This document shows, in pieces, positions 1-10,150 of a stretch of 13,271 bases of DNA (within the stretch, counting starts at the first letter, position 1; each line of letters starts with the position of its first letter). The notes under the pieces are model-generated. The model did no database searches. It worked only from the letters and a program-made list of their open reading frames with translations, and was not told the origin of the DNA. Where the stretch lies: assembly GCA_027296525.1 (NCBI GenBank), contig JAPUJA010000356.1:1-13271 (forward strand). Direction: 5' to 3'. The position numbers were made by a program, and so were the translations under genes. Origin of the DNA: Pseudomonadota bacterium. Lineage in GTDB: Bacteria; Pseudomonadota; Alphaproteobacteria; UBA828; JAPUJA01.

Positions 1-259
1 GGGCCTTGGCCCGCTTCCGAGCCTCGGCCAAGGACAGCGTGCCGTGTTCGAGCCGCCCATACTCTCCCAGGGATAGCCGCTGGCGCTTGCCCGCGCTGTT
101 GCTGTACATAGCGAAGAAGCTCTTGCGCCCGCCGTAGGATATACGCAGGCCGAGCCCGCGCGCCTTGGAGTCGAAGTAATCCAACTGTTGCGGCTTGGGC
201 GGGATCTTGAGGCCCTTCAAGGCCCGGTGGGTGAACTCGAAGGTGCGTTTCAGTGACAT
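1..259 (-). CDS. Tyrosine-type site-specific integrase, N-terminal part (3' end outside window)
   Basis: The 86 visible codons match the N-terminal arm-DNA-binding domain of P4-like phage/genomic-island tyrosine recombinases (DUF4102 type). Visible hallmarks are 'DYFDSKARGLGLRISYGGRKSFFAMY' in pieces: the D-x-KA-x-GLGLR strand (residues 30-40), the basic beta strand with GKRQRLSLGEYG (57-68) and the helix start SLAEARKRAKA (76-86). The catalytic R-H-R-Y domain would lie left of the window, so activity cannot be judged. The ATG at 259 is preceded by AAGGAGG (268-274 on the complementary strand) with an 8-nt spacer, which fixes the start. The gene is transcribed away from carA. The protein would cut and rejoin DNA at attachment sites, integrating or excising an island. 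No tRNA or other classical target is seen between it and carA. Confidence 0.85.
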   Translation of the reverse strand, partial: MSLKRTFEFTHRALKGLKIPPKPQQLDYFDSKARGLGLRISYGGRKSFFAMYSNSAGKRQRLSLGEYGRLEHGTLSLAEARKRAKA

Positions 260-286
260 AATGGTGCCCTCCTTCATCTAACAGAG

Positions 287-310
287 GCCCATAGGTGCGC
301 CCATAGGTGC
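287..310. repeat. Perfect tandem 12-bp direct repeat (2 x GCCCATAGGTGC)
   Basis: Two identical head-to-tail copies occupy 287-298 and 299-310. They directly abut the predicted -10 box of the integrase promoter and cover its predicted start site. That position fits an operator for a repressor or for the integrase itself; integrase arm-binding sites are also often short direct repeats near the gene. The role is inferred, the repeat itself is plain. Confidence 0.75.
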
Positions 311-339
311 AATATAATACCGCCCTTACGCAAACACAA
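311..339 (-). promoter_or_regulatory. Candidate promoter of the integrase gene
   Basis: On the minus strand a -35 box TTGTGT (334-339) and a -10 box TATATT (311-316) are separated by exactly 17 bp. Transcription would begin near 304, inside the 12-bp tandem repeat and about 45 nt before the integrase ATG. The block is AT-rich against GC-rich surroundings. Prediction from sequence only. Confidence 0.5.
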
Positions 340-488
340 GCACACAATTACAAACAGCGGCGGACAGGCTCAAGCCCGCAGTATAATTGACGTTTTTGGA
401 GTTATTTCGGGAAAGGCTCAGGAGTATCAAAACCTTGGAAAATCGGCTTTTCGTTGGCTTGAAACCATTTTTAGCCGATCCGGCATGC

Positions 489-517
489 TTGACGCCGATC
501 CGCCTATTCCGTATCTT
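489..517 (+). promoter_or_regulatory. Candidate carAB promoter
   Basis: TTGACG (489-494) and TATCTT (512-517) are separated by 17 bp, a sigma-70-like match of 5/6 and 4/6. The start would be near 524, leaving a leader of about 105 nt before carA that contains the 550-579 hairpin. A TATAAT at 382-387 is a second possible -10 box, but its -35 region is poor. Confidence 0.4.
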
Positions 518-549
518 CCGCCTGGTCCGCGCCGTCTTTCCGGCGGTTC

Positions 550-579
550 GGCGGTCTCTTGAGCCCGTTAAAGACCGCC
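550..579 (+). promoter_or_regulatory. Hairpin in the carAB leader
   Basis: GGCGGTCT (550-557) pairs perfectly with AGACCGCC (572-579) around a 14-nt loop, about 50 nt before the carA start. No U-run follows, so it is not a canonical intrinsic terminator. A second, longer-range pairing, ATCGGCT (442-448) with AGCCGAT (473-479), lies upstream of the preferred promoter. carAB operons are often controlled by pyrimidine or arginine availability, so a leader structure is plausible, but no known attenuator motif was recognised. Confidence 0.4.
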
Positions 580-629
580 CGATTTCGCGGCCAGCCTGAT
601 GTCTGAACCAAACCCCTAACGCGGGGAAG

Positions 630-1785
630 ATGACCGACGCCCAGATGATGCCTGCACCTCAGGCAACGGCGGCCTTGGCGCTCGCCGATGGGACGGTATT
701 TTGGGGATCGGGCATCGGCGCGACGGGGCTTCGCATCGGCGAGGTTTGTTTCAACACCGCGATCACCGGCTATCAGGAGATCCTGACCGACCCCTCCTAT
801 GCCGGCCAGATCATCACCTTCACATTCCCCCATATCGGCAATGTCGGAACGAACGACGAAGACATCGAATCGCCGATGCCCGCTGCGCGCGGCCTCGTGC
901 TCCGCGCCGACATCACCGAGCCCTCAAACTTTCGCGCCGCGCGCCATCTCGGTCCGTGGCTCGAGAGCCACGGGCTCGTCGGCATCTCGGGCGTCGATAC
1001 GCGCCGGCTCACCCGCATCTTGCGCGAACGCGGCGCCCAGACCGGTGCGCTCTGTCACGATCCCAAGGGGCCGATCGACCTCCCCGGGCTGTTCGCTCGG
1101 GCGCGGCAGTGGCCCGGGCTCGAAGGCATGGATCTCGCCAAGGAGGTCACCTGCCGCGAGAGCTACGAGTGGCGCGAGACCCGCTGGCGACTCGGCGAAG
1201 GCTATGGCACGCTCGAGCAGCCACGCCATCACGTCGTCGCGGTGGATTACGGCGCGAAGCGCAACATCCTGCGTTGCCTCGCCTCTCAAGCTTGCCGGGT
1301 GACCGTCGTTCCGGCCGACGCGAAGGCGGAAACGATCCTCGCCCACGAGCCCGACGGGATCTTTCTCTCGAACGGCCCGGGCGATCCGGCGGCGACCGGC
1401 GAATACGCGCTTGCGACCCTGCACAAGCTGATCGAGAGCGGGCTTCCGCTGTTCGGCATCTGCCTCGGTCATCAACTGCTCGCTCTCGCGCTCGGCGCGA
1501 AGACCAAGAAAATGCCTTTCGGCCACCGCGGCGCCAATCATCCGGTCAAGGAGCTCGCCACCGGCCGGGTCGAGATCACGAGTCAGAATCACGGCTTCGA
1601 GGTGCTCGCCGATTCGCTTCCCGCCGGCGTCAAGGCCACCCACTTCTCGCTCTTCGACGGCAGCCTCGAGGGGCTCGAGGTCGAAGGGCGGCCGATCTTC
1701 TCGGTGCAATACCATCCCGAGGCCTCGCCCGGCCCCCAAGACGCCCAGCATCTGTTCGCACGCTTCGTCAGCCTGATGGACGATC

Positions 1786-1802
<17 letters not shown>
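630..1802 (+). CDS. carA: Carbamoyl-phosphate synthase small (glutaminase) subunit
   Basis: CarA hydrolyses glutamine and channels ammonia to CarB to make carbamoyl phosphate in the cytoplasm for pyrimidine and arginine synthesis. The 390-residue length is normal. The N-terminal CPSase small-chain domain (about 14-190) carries LADGTVFWG and [21 protein letters not shown]. The class I glutamine amidotransferase domain follows (about 205-390), with SNGPGDP at 247-253, the nucleophile Cys278 in FGICLGHQ, and His362/Glu364 in QYHPEA. These correspond to C269, H353 and E355 of the E. coli enzyme, so the triad is intact. The ATG at 630 has a GGGGA stretch just upstream; ATGs at 645 and 648 are alternatives, leaving the core domain untouched. 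The gene overlaps carB by 17 bp, implying translational coupling. Confidence 0.97.
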
Positions 1803-5034
<3,232 letters not shown>

Positions 5035-5097
5035 GGCTCTAGTCTTAGAGTCTGCCGTCTGATCCTCGCGCAGCATTCCCGAGCGGAAGGAAGCCGG

Positions 5098-5571
5098 ATG
5101 GAAAAGATCCCGATGACCGCCGACGGGCTCGAACGCCTCAAGGAGGAGCTGCGTCGTCTCAAGACCGAAGAGCGTCCCGCCGTGGTGCGCGCCATCGGGG
5201 CCGCCCGGGAGATGGGGGATATCAGCGAGAACGCCGAATACCATGCCGCCAAGGAGCGTCAGGGCTTCATCGAGTCGCGCCTGGGCGAGCTCGAGGACAA
5301 AATCCGGCGCGCACAGGTGATCGAGGTCGAGAAGCTCTCGGGCAAGCGGATCCAATTCGGCGCCACCGTCAGGCTCGTCGATGAAGACAGCGGCAAGAAG
5401 AAGACCTACAGGATCGTCGGTGCGGACGAGGCCGATGCCGCCCAAGGCTTGCTGTCGATCGCCTCGCCGCTCGCCCGCGGCCTGATCGGCAAGGAGCCGG
5501 GCGATTCGGTCGAGATCAGCACGCCGGGCGGAATCAAGGCCTACGAAATCCGCTCCGTCTCCTACAAATAG
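5098..5571 (+). CDS. greA: Transcription elongation factor GreA
   Basis: GreA binds in the secondary channel of RNA polymerase and stimulates cleavage of the backtracked RNA 3' end, letting stalled complexes resume. The 157-residue length is typical. The N-terminal antiparallel coiled coil (about 1-75) includes the signature GDISENAEYHAAKERQ, with the acidic tip residues Asp41 and Glu44 at the positions needed for cleavage in E. coli GreA. The C-terminal FKBP-like domain (about 80-157) contains IQFGATVRLVDEDSGKK and SPLARGLIGKEPGDSVEI. The ATG at 5098 is preceded by GGAAGG. It sits 63 bp after carB, an arrangement common in alphaproteobacteria, so it may be co-transcribed with carAB; no convincing separate promoter was found. 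Confidence 0.96.
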   Translation: MEKIPMTADGLERLKEELRRLKTEERPAVVRAIGAAREMGDISENAEYHAAKERQGFIESRLGELEDKIRRAQVIEVEKLSGKRIQFGATVRLVDEDSGKKKTYRIVGADEADAAQGLLSIASPLARGLIGKEPGDSVEISTPGGIKAYEIRSVSYK

Positions 5572-5641
5572 CCGGGACTTCCACGGTCCAAAGCGGATTG
5601 CCGGGCGAAGCGCGCCGTCGCGGTGGTCTGGAAGCTTCCGG

Positions 5642-5670
5642 TTGACCGCCCCCTAAGAACCCCGAATAGT
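5642..5670 (+). promoter_or_regulatory. Candidate promoter of the acetolactate synthase gene
   Basis: TTGACC (5642-5647) and AATAGT (5665-5670) are separated by 17 bp, 36 bp before the downstream ATG. A palindrome GGAAGCTTCC (5630-5639) lies immediately upstream of the -35 box and could be a regulator site. Sequence-based prediction only. Confidence 0.4.
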
Positions 5671-5705
5671 AACCGCCGGAACGGCATCGAACGGTATCCG
5701 GGGTC

Positions 5706-7364
5706 ATGAAAGCATCCGATCTTTTTGTCCGCTGCCTCGAAGAGGAGGGCGTTCGCTACATCTTCGGCATTCCCGGCGAGGAAAACGCCGACGTGATGAT
5801 CTCGTTGATGGAGAGCCGCATCGAGTTCGTTCTGTGCCGCCACGAGCAGGCCGCCGCCTTCATGGCCGACGCCTACGGCCGGCTCACGGGCCAAGCCGGC
5901 GTCTGCCTCGGCACGCTCGGGCCGGGCGCGACCAATCTCGTGACCGGTGTCGCGGACGCCAATATGGACCGGGCGCCCCTCGTTTGCATCATCGGCCAAG
6001 CGGATACCGAACGCCTCCACAAGGAGAGCCACCAGAACATGAATTCGGTGGAAATGTACCGCCCGATCACGAAATGGGCGCAATCCGTCAACCACTCCGA
6101 CAGCATCCCCGAGATCGCCCGCAAGGCCTTCAAGCTTGCGGAAGCTGAAAAGCCCGGCGCGGTCCTGATCGAGCTGCCCGAAGACATCGCCAAGACGCAA
6201 AGCCGGATGCGACCGATCCGGCGCGTAAAGACGCGCCGGCCGGGCGCGGACCACAAGGCCGTCGCCCAGGCCGTCGATATCATCGCCGGGGCCAAGCAGC
6301 CGATCATCCTCGCGGGCAACGGCGCGGTCCGCAAGCGGGCCGCCCAGCAACTCATGCGCCTCGCCGGAAACACCGGCGTCGGCGTGGTCACCACATTCAT
6401 GGGAAAAGGCGCGATCCCCCGGAGCGACCCCCATTGCCTCTTCACCGTGGGCCTTCAGGGCAAGGACCACATCCTCGGCGCGCTGTGCGATGCCGACGTC
6501 ATCGTTTCGGTGGGCTACGACCTCGTGGAGTACAGCCCGTCCTTCTGGAACCGCGACGGCGCGAAGAAGATCGTGCATATCGACTTCACGCCGGCGGAGA
6601 TCGACAAGGACTATCCCGTGACCGTGGACATCGCGAGCGATATTGCCGATGCCCTTTGGCAGATCAACGAGGAGATCGAGAAGCGCTTCAAGGCGCGGCT
6701 TCCGCTGAACGACATCGGGGGGCGGGCCGGCTTGCGCGAGACCATCCTCGGCGATCTGGAGATGGAACGCGAGGATCTGTCATTCCCGATGAAGCCGCAG
6801 AAAGTGCTCTACGACACCCGCCAGGTCATGGGGCCGGAAGACATTCTGCTCTCCGACGTCGGCGCCCATAAGATGTGGGTTGCACGCTACTATCAATGCG
6901 ACACGCCGAACACCTGCCTCATCTCCAATGGCTTCTGCAGCATGGGCTTCGCCTTCCCCGGCTCGATCGGGGCCAAGTTCGCCTTTCCCGGACGGCGCGT
7001 GCTCTCGATCAATGGCGACGCCGGGTTCTTCATGAACGCCCAAGACATCGAGACGGCCGTGCGCCACAAGCTCAACGTCGTCGCGATGATCTGGATGGAC
7101 GGCGAATATGGCTTGATCAAGTGGAAACAGCAAAACACGTTCGACGGCAAGCACAGCGATCTCGCCTTCGGCAACCCCGATCTCGAGAGCTGGGCCGGCT
7201 CCTACGGCGCCTGGGGCCGCACCCTCGAAACCGCCGACGCGCTCGTCCCTACCCTCGAGGAAGCGTTCCGCCAGAAGGGTCCCGCCATCGTCGGCGTGCC
7301 CATCGACTATCGGGAGAATCTCAAGCTCACGAAACGGCTCGGCGAAATCGAGTTCACGATCTGA
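5706..7364 (+). CDS. Thiamine-diphosphate-dependent acetolactate synthase, AlsS/BudB-like (catabolic type)
   Basis: This predicted enzyme condenses two pyruvates to 2-acetolactate and CO2. It is 552 residues long with three domains: ThDP pyrimidine-binding (about 1-165) with the activating Glu47 in CRHEQAAAFMADAYGRLTG, a central domain (about 190-320), and the ThDP diphosphate/Mg2+ domain (about 385-535) with NGDAGFFMN (Asp438) and W-M-D (Asp465). The W-x-D form of the second metal site, the phrase VGYDLVEYSPSFWN and the end VPIDYRENLKLTKRLG resemble Bacillus AlsS and Klebsiella BudB more than biosynthetic IlvB. No small regulatory subunit gene (ilvN) is adjacent, which fits an unregulated catabolic enzyme. 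Other ThDP enzymes of this superfamily (for example 2-oxo acid decarboxylases) cannot be fully excluded. The ATG has only a weak GGGG upstream. Confidence 0.82.
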   Translation: MKASDLFVRCLEEEGVRYIFGIPGEENADVMISLMESRIEFVLCRHEQAAAFMADAYGRLTGQAGVCLGTLGPGATNLVTGVADANMDRAPLVCIIGQADTERLHKESHQNMNSVEMYRPITKWAQSVNHSDSIPEIARKAFKLAEAEKPGAVLIELPEDIAKTQSRMRPIRRVKTRRPGADHKAVAQAVDIIAGAKQPIILAGNGAVRKRAAQQLMRLAGNTGVGVVTTFMGKGAIPRSDPHCLFTVGLQGKDHILGALCDADVIVSVGYDLVEYSPSFWNRDGAKKIVHIDFTPAEIDKDYPVTVDIASDIADALWQINEEIEKRFKARLPLNDIGGRAGLRETILGDLEMEREDLSFPMKPQKVLYDTRQVMGPEDILLSDVGAHKMWVARYYQCDTPNTCLISNGFCSMGFAFPGSIGAKFAFPGRRVLSINGDAGFFMNAQDIETAVRHKLNVVAMIWMDGEYGLIKWKQQNTFDGKHSDLAFGNPDLESWAGSYGAWGRTLETADALVPTLEEAFRQKGPAIVGVPIDYRENLKLTKRLGEIEFTI

Positions 7365-7379
7365 GGGTGGTGCGCACCC
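7365..7379. other. Small hairpin between convergent genes
   Basis: GGGTG (7365-7369) pairs with CACCC (7375-7379) around a 5-nt loop, immediately after the acetolactate synthase stop and 21 bp from the end of the convergent cupin gene. It might help end transcription from both sides, but the stem is only 5 bp and there is no T-run. Confidence 0.25.
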
Positions 7380-7400
7380 CGAGCGCGGGTTTCGAGGCGG

Positions 7401-7682
7401 TTATTTGATCTCCACCTCGACGAAGATCACCTCCGTTCCGCCGCCGTTGACGACGTCGTGCTCGACCCCCTGTTCGCGAAAATAAGGCTGCCCCGCGGTG
7501 AGCTCCACGCGCCGCTCCTCAGCGCTTTCCTTGATGAGGAGCGTGCCGTCGCGTATCGGGACGATCACATAGTCGAACTCATGGCGGTGAAACCCGGTCG
7601 CCGCCTCGGGCTCCAGGCGCCACTGAAGCACTCGGACCCGATCGTTGTCGATCAGCTTTGTCGCCACCCCTCGCTTGCTCAT
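7401..7682 (-). CDS. Small single-domain cupin protein, function unknown
   Basis: The 93-residue product is one compact cupin beta barrel. Motif 1 is seen as TGFHRHEFDYVIVPIRDG (His32, His34, with Tyr38 near the usual Glu position) and motif 2 as GQPYFREQGVEHDVVNGG (His75, Asn79). These three histidines could bind a metal, but the usual Glu ligand is not in its standard place. The ATG at 7682 is chosen because AGGAAGG precedes it with a 9-nt spacer; an upstream ATG at 7757 would add 25 residues without a visible ribosome site. It lies 80 bp after the acyl-CoA dehydrogenase on the same strand, so the two are probably one transcript. Similar small cupins are often annotated only as cupin-domain proteins; no substrate can be proposed. 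Confidence 0.75.
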   Translation of the reverse strand: MSKRGVATKLIDNDRVRVLQWRLEPEAATGFHRHEFDYVIVPIRDGTLLIKESAEERRVELTAGQPYFREQGVEHDVVNGGGTEVIFVEVEIK

Positions 7683-7762
7683 CCCGCATTCCCTTCCTGC
7701 TCGTTCCACCTCGCGACTCACCCAAGCCGGATCATCGCCGGTCCCCCCAACATCCAAGATGA

Positions 7763-8932
7763 TCAGTTCCAGCCGGTGTAGACCTCGAGTCCGCGCTTCT
7801 TGATCTGGCCGCCGATCACCGCGCGCTGGATCTCGGAGGTCCCTTCCCAGATCCGATCGACGCGCAGGTCCCGATAGAGCCTTTCCACCGGGTTCTCGCG
7901 CATATAGCCGCGCCCGCCCAGGATCTGAAGCGCCGTGTCGACGACCCGCCCGGCCATCTCCGAGCAGTGGAGCTTGAGCGCGCTCACCCGCGCATGCACG
8001 AGCTTACGCCCGATGTCCCGGTCGATCTCCCAGGCGACGCGATAGAGCATCGATTTCGCCGCCATGATCTCGACCGCCATGTCCGCGATCATGAACTCGA
8101 TCGCCTGAAAATCACGGATCGGCCGGCCGAACTGGACGCGCGTGGCCGCGTGCTCGTTCGCAATCTCCGCCGCCCGGGTCGCGGCGCCGACACAGTGAGC
8201 CGCGATCTCGAGGCGCGCCTCGACGAACCAGTCCTTCGTCAGCTCGAAACCCTCGCCGACGCCGCCCAACATCTTGTCGGCGCCGACCTCGACACCGTCC
8301 AAGACCACCTCGGCATGCTCGTGAATATAGTTGTGCATGAACTTGGGCGAGCGCACATGGCGAACACCCGGGAGGTCGTGATCCACGAGAAAGAGCGTCG
8401 GCTTCTCCGCATCGCCGTCGACATGGGCGTGCAGGATCATGAAATCGGCGGCGTCGAAGGAGGTCACGAACCATTTCTCACCGTCGATGACGTAGTGATC
8501 GCCTCGCTTGACCGCCCGCGTCTTAATGAGCCGGGGATCGGAGCCGGCGTCCGGCTCGGTGACGGCGTAGCAATCACGCCGCTCGCCACGGCAGCAGGGA
8601 ACGAGATAGTCCCGCTTCTGCGCGTCCGTGCCCTCCTTCAAACAGATGGCCGGCATCCACACGACGGCCCACAGCCCGTTGGATGCCCGCCCCAGCTGCT
8701 CCTGGATGAGAACCTGTTGAAAAATAGAACAGCCCGTGCCGCCGTCTTCGGGCGCGTGGTTGATGCCCGCGAAACCCCACTCGATCACCGCATCGCGCAA
8801 AGGCCCACGGCTCTCCTTGGGCAAATGTCCGTGCTCCTCGACCTCGAGCTCGCGGGGCAGCAGCACCTCGTCGCAAAACGCGCGGGCCTTGCCGTGAAGA
8901 TCGCGCTCCTCGTTCGTCAGCTCGAGATGCAT
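7763..8932 (-). CDS. Acyl-CoA dehydrogenase family flavoprotein
   Basis: This predicted FAD enzyme introduces an alpha-beta double bond into an acyl-CoA, passing electrons to electron-transfer flavoprotein. The 389-residue length is standard. The N-terminal helical domain (1-115) is followed by the beta-barrel signature CYAVTEPDAGSD (121-132) and GEKWFVTSFDAADF (151 on), then the C-terminal helical domain with QILGGRGYMRENPVERLYRD and DRIWEGTSEIQR. Glu363 in WEGT aligns with the catalytic base of medium-chain acyl-CoA dehydrogenase (E376), so it should be active. Substrate chain length or branching cannot be read from the sequence. The ATG at 8932 is chosen because AAGGAG precedes it at 9 nt and the protein then begins MHLELTNEERDL as in relatives; an extension to 8977 is unsupported. 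A cupin gene follows 80 bp downstream. Confidence 0.9.
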   Translation of the reverse strand: MHLELTNEERDLHGKARAFCDEVLLPRELEVEEHGHLPKESRGPLRDAVIEWGFAGINHAPEDGGTGCSIFQQVLIQEQLGRASNGLWAVVWMPAICLKEGTDAQKRDYLVPCCRGERRDCYAVTEPDAGSDPRLIKTRAVKRGDHYVIDGEKWFVTSFDAADFMILHAHVDGDAEKPTLFLVDHDLPGVRHVRSPKFMHNYIHEHAEVVLDGVEVGADKMLGGVGEGFELTKDWFVEARLEIAAHCVGAATRAAEIANEHAATRVQFGRPIRDFQAIEFMIADMAVEIMAAKSMLYRVAWEIDRDIGRKLVHARVSALKLHCSEMAGRVVDTALQILGGRGYMRENPVERLYRDLRVDRIWEGTSEIQRAVIGGQIKKRGLEVYTGWN

Positions 8933-9044
8933 TTCACCTCGCTCCTTCGGCCATCGCGTGCAAGCCGCGGGCGGCACATGCCGGCCTCATGATCGAACCC
9001 CAACCGCCCGTCAAGCGGCGCGAGGACCGTGCAGGGGGCGAAGA

Positions 9045-9119
9045 TGGAGCGGGTGAAGGGAGTCGAACCCTCGACATCCAGCTTGGGAAGCTGACGTTCT
9101 ACCACTGAACTACACCCGC
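9045..9119 (-). tRNA. tRNA-Gly (anticodon CCC), CCA end encoded
   Basis: The minus strand folds into a complete cloverleaf: acceptor GCGGGTG pairs with CACCCGC, the D arm is GTTC-AGTGGTA-GAAC, the anticodon arm is TCAGC-TTCCCAA-GCTGG, and the T arm is GAGGG-TTCGACT-CCCTT. The anticodon CCC lies at 9085-9087 and reads GGG glycine codons. The discriminator base is followed by CCA at 9045-9047, so the 3' end is genomically encoded. The mature body is 72 nt plus CCA. No intron or mismatch of note. Confidence 0.95.
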
Positions 9120-9131
9120 CCGGGATTTCGA

Positions 9132-9160
9132 CTATAGGACAGGGGCCGGGAGATCGGCAA
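9132..9160 (-). promoter_or_regulatory. Candidate promoter of tRNA-Gly
   Basis: On the minus strand TTGCCG (9155-9160) and CTATAG (9132-9137) are separated by 17 bp; the -10 box lies 12 bp before the mature tRNA 5' end, as expected for a tRNA gene. The tandem repeat array begins only two bases upstream of the -35 box. Confidence 0.55.
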
Positions 9161-9162
9161 GC

Positions 9163-9338
9163 GGACCCCAAGGGCCACGGACCCCAAGGGCCACGGACCC
9201 CAAGGGCCACGGACCCCAAGGGCCACGGACCCCAAGGGCCACGGACCCCAAGGGCCACGAACCCCAAGGGCCACGAACCCCAAGGGCCACGAACCTCAAG
9301 GGCCATGGACCCCAAGGGCCATGGCCCCCAAGGGCCCA
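9163..9338. repeat. Minisatellite: 11 tandem copies of a 16-bp unit
   Basis: The unit GGACCCCAAGGGCCAC repeats 11 times without spacers. Copies 1-6 (9163-9258) are identical. Copies 7 and 8 begin GA instead of GG, copy 9 has three changes (GAACCTCAAGGGCCAT), copy 10 ends AT, and copy 11 is GGCCCCCAAGGGCCCA. The variants therefore gather at the far end while the tRNA-proximal end is homogeneous, as expected from recent slippage or unequal exchange at that end. On the minus strand each unit can fold a 5-bp stem (GGCCC with GGGUC, one G-U pair) with a UUG loop. The 16-bp period breaks frame every unit, so this is not protein-coding; the array lies between the receiver gene and the tRNA. Confidence 0.92.
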
Positions 9339-9390
9339 ATCGCCGGGTGAGTCCGATCGCCGGAGGGGGCTTGCCCGGGACGGGTCGCGG

Positions 9391-9996
9391 CTAGTCGGTG
9401 GCGGGGTCGGGGATGCGCCCGGCGGTCTCGGTCTCCAGACCCGCCGCCCGCCGCGCGGCCCGTCGCTCCTCGCCCGAATACACCCGGCGCCGGCCGCGCC
9501 GCCGATCGGGACCGTTGTAGCTCGGCGCCGCGACGAACTCGCGCTCGCCTTTCACCACGATGATCAGGTGCTCGAAGAGAGACTTGATCGAGGGCGGCTT
9601 CAGAAGGAACTCGTTGATGCCCGCGTCGCGCGCTTCGAACAACCGCTTCTCGTCGCACACCGACCCGGTCATCAGAATCGGAATGTGCCGCGCGGGGCGC
9701 AGGGGATCGGTGCGCAGGCGCCGTGTCAGCTCGATTCCGGTCATCACGGGCATCTGATACTCGCAGATGACCATGTCCGGAGCGATGCGCTTCATCAGGG
9801 CGATCGCCTCTTCGCCGTTCCCGGCCGTGCTGACGTGCTGAACGCCGAGCAGTTTCAGGGATTCGACGAGCGATCTGAGCGCACCCGCATTGTGATCGCC
9901 GACCAGGACCGTCAACTTATCGAAAGGCGACACGCTCGCCGTTATCGACTCGCTTTCCACGTCGTCGGCGGCGGCCTGAAATGCTAATTTATCCAT
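9391..9996 (-). CDS. Single-domain receiver (response-regulator-like) protein with Glu at the phospho-site
   Basis: The 201-residue product has one CheY-like receiver (about 27-150) and a short basic tail with SYNGPDRRRGRRR (159-171), followed by a charged Arg/Glu helix and no DNA-binding or output domain. Alignment by eye to CheY (LVVDD, SDWNMP, T87, K109) gives LVGDHN with Asp34 and His35 instead of two Asp, ICEYQMP with Glu79 at the phospho-acceptor position, Thr110 in LMTGS and Lys133 in LLKPP. The E79 codon is GAG at 9760-9762 on the complementary strand. It may therefore mimic a constantly phosphorylated state or act without phosphorylation. The ATG at 9996 is chosen because relatives begin shortly before the receiver; an in-frame extension to 10293 would run into the divergent gene. 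The ribosome site is weak, so the exact start is uncertain. Confidence 0.8.
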   Translation of the reverse strand: MDKLAFQAAADDVESESITASVSPFDKLTVLVGDHNAGALRSLVESLKLLGVQHVSTAGNGEEAIALMKRIAPDMVICEYQMPVMTGIELTRRLRTDPLRPARHIPILMTGSVCDEKRLFEARDAGINEFLLKPPSIKSLFEHLIIVVKGEREFVAAPSYNGPDRRRGRRRVYSGEERRAARRAAGLETETAGRIPDPATD

Positions 9997-10150
9997 GATT
10001 TCAATGATTCGTGGACATCTATCGCCTGATTTGTAGCGTCCGACGGATTGACAATTCGTTAACCGAGACCGCGCCGGCAAACACCAAAAATTGACTTTCC
10101 TCGAGGCCCGCACGGGCCTACCAATAGGGCAGACAGCGGCGAGGCGCGAT

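Noticed and set aside
382..387. TATAAT as the main carAB -10 box
   Set aside because: No acceptable -35 element lies 16-18 bp upstream; the 489-517 pair is better placed and spaced.
435..599. A short TTG-started gene before carA
   Set aside because: AGGAG is 10 nt upstream, but the start is TTG, the product resembles nothing I know, and it covers the best carAB promoter. Kept only as a possible leader frame in the findings.
5562..6578. A 338-codon minus-strand frame opposite the acetolactate synthase
   Set aside because: Antisense shadow; no recognisable domain and no ribosome site.
7967..8992. A 341-codon plus-strand frame opposite the acyl-CoA dehydrogenase
   Set aside because: Antisense shadow of a gene with intact signatures and a good ribosome site.
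9163..9338. The repeat array as a CRISPR
   Set aside because: Units are head to tail with no spacers, and 16 bp is too short for CRISPR repeats; no cas gene is present.
8917..9339. A minus-strand Gly/Pro/Trp-rich frame through the 16-bp array
   Set aside because: The periodic peptide is only the translation of the repeat, and the frame runs through the tRNA gene.
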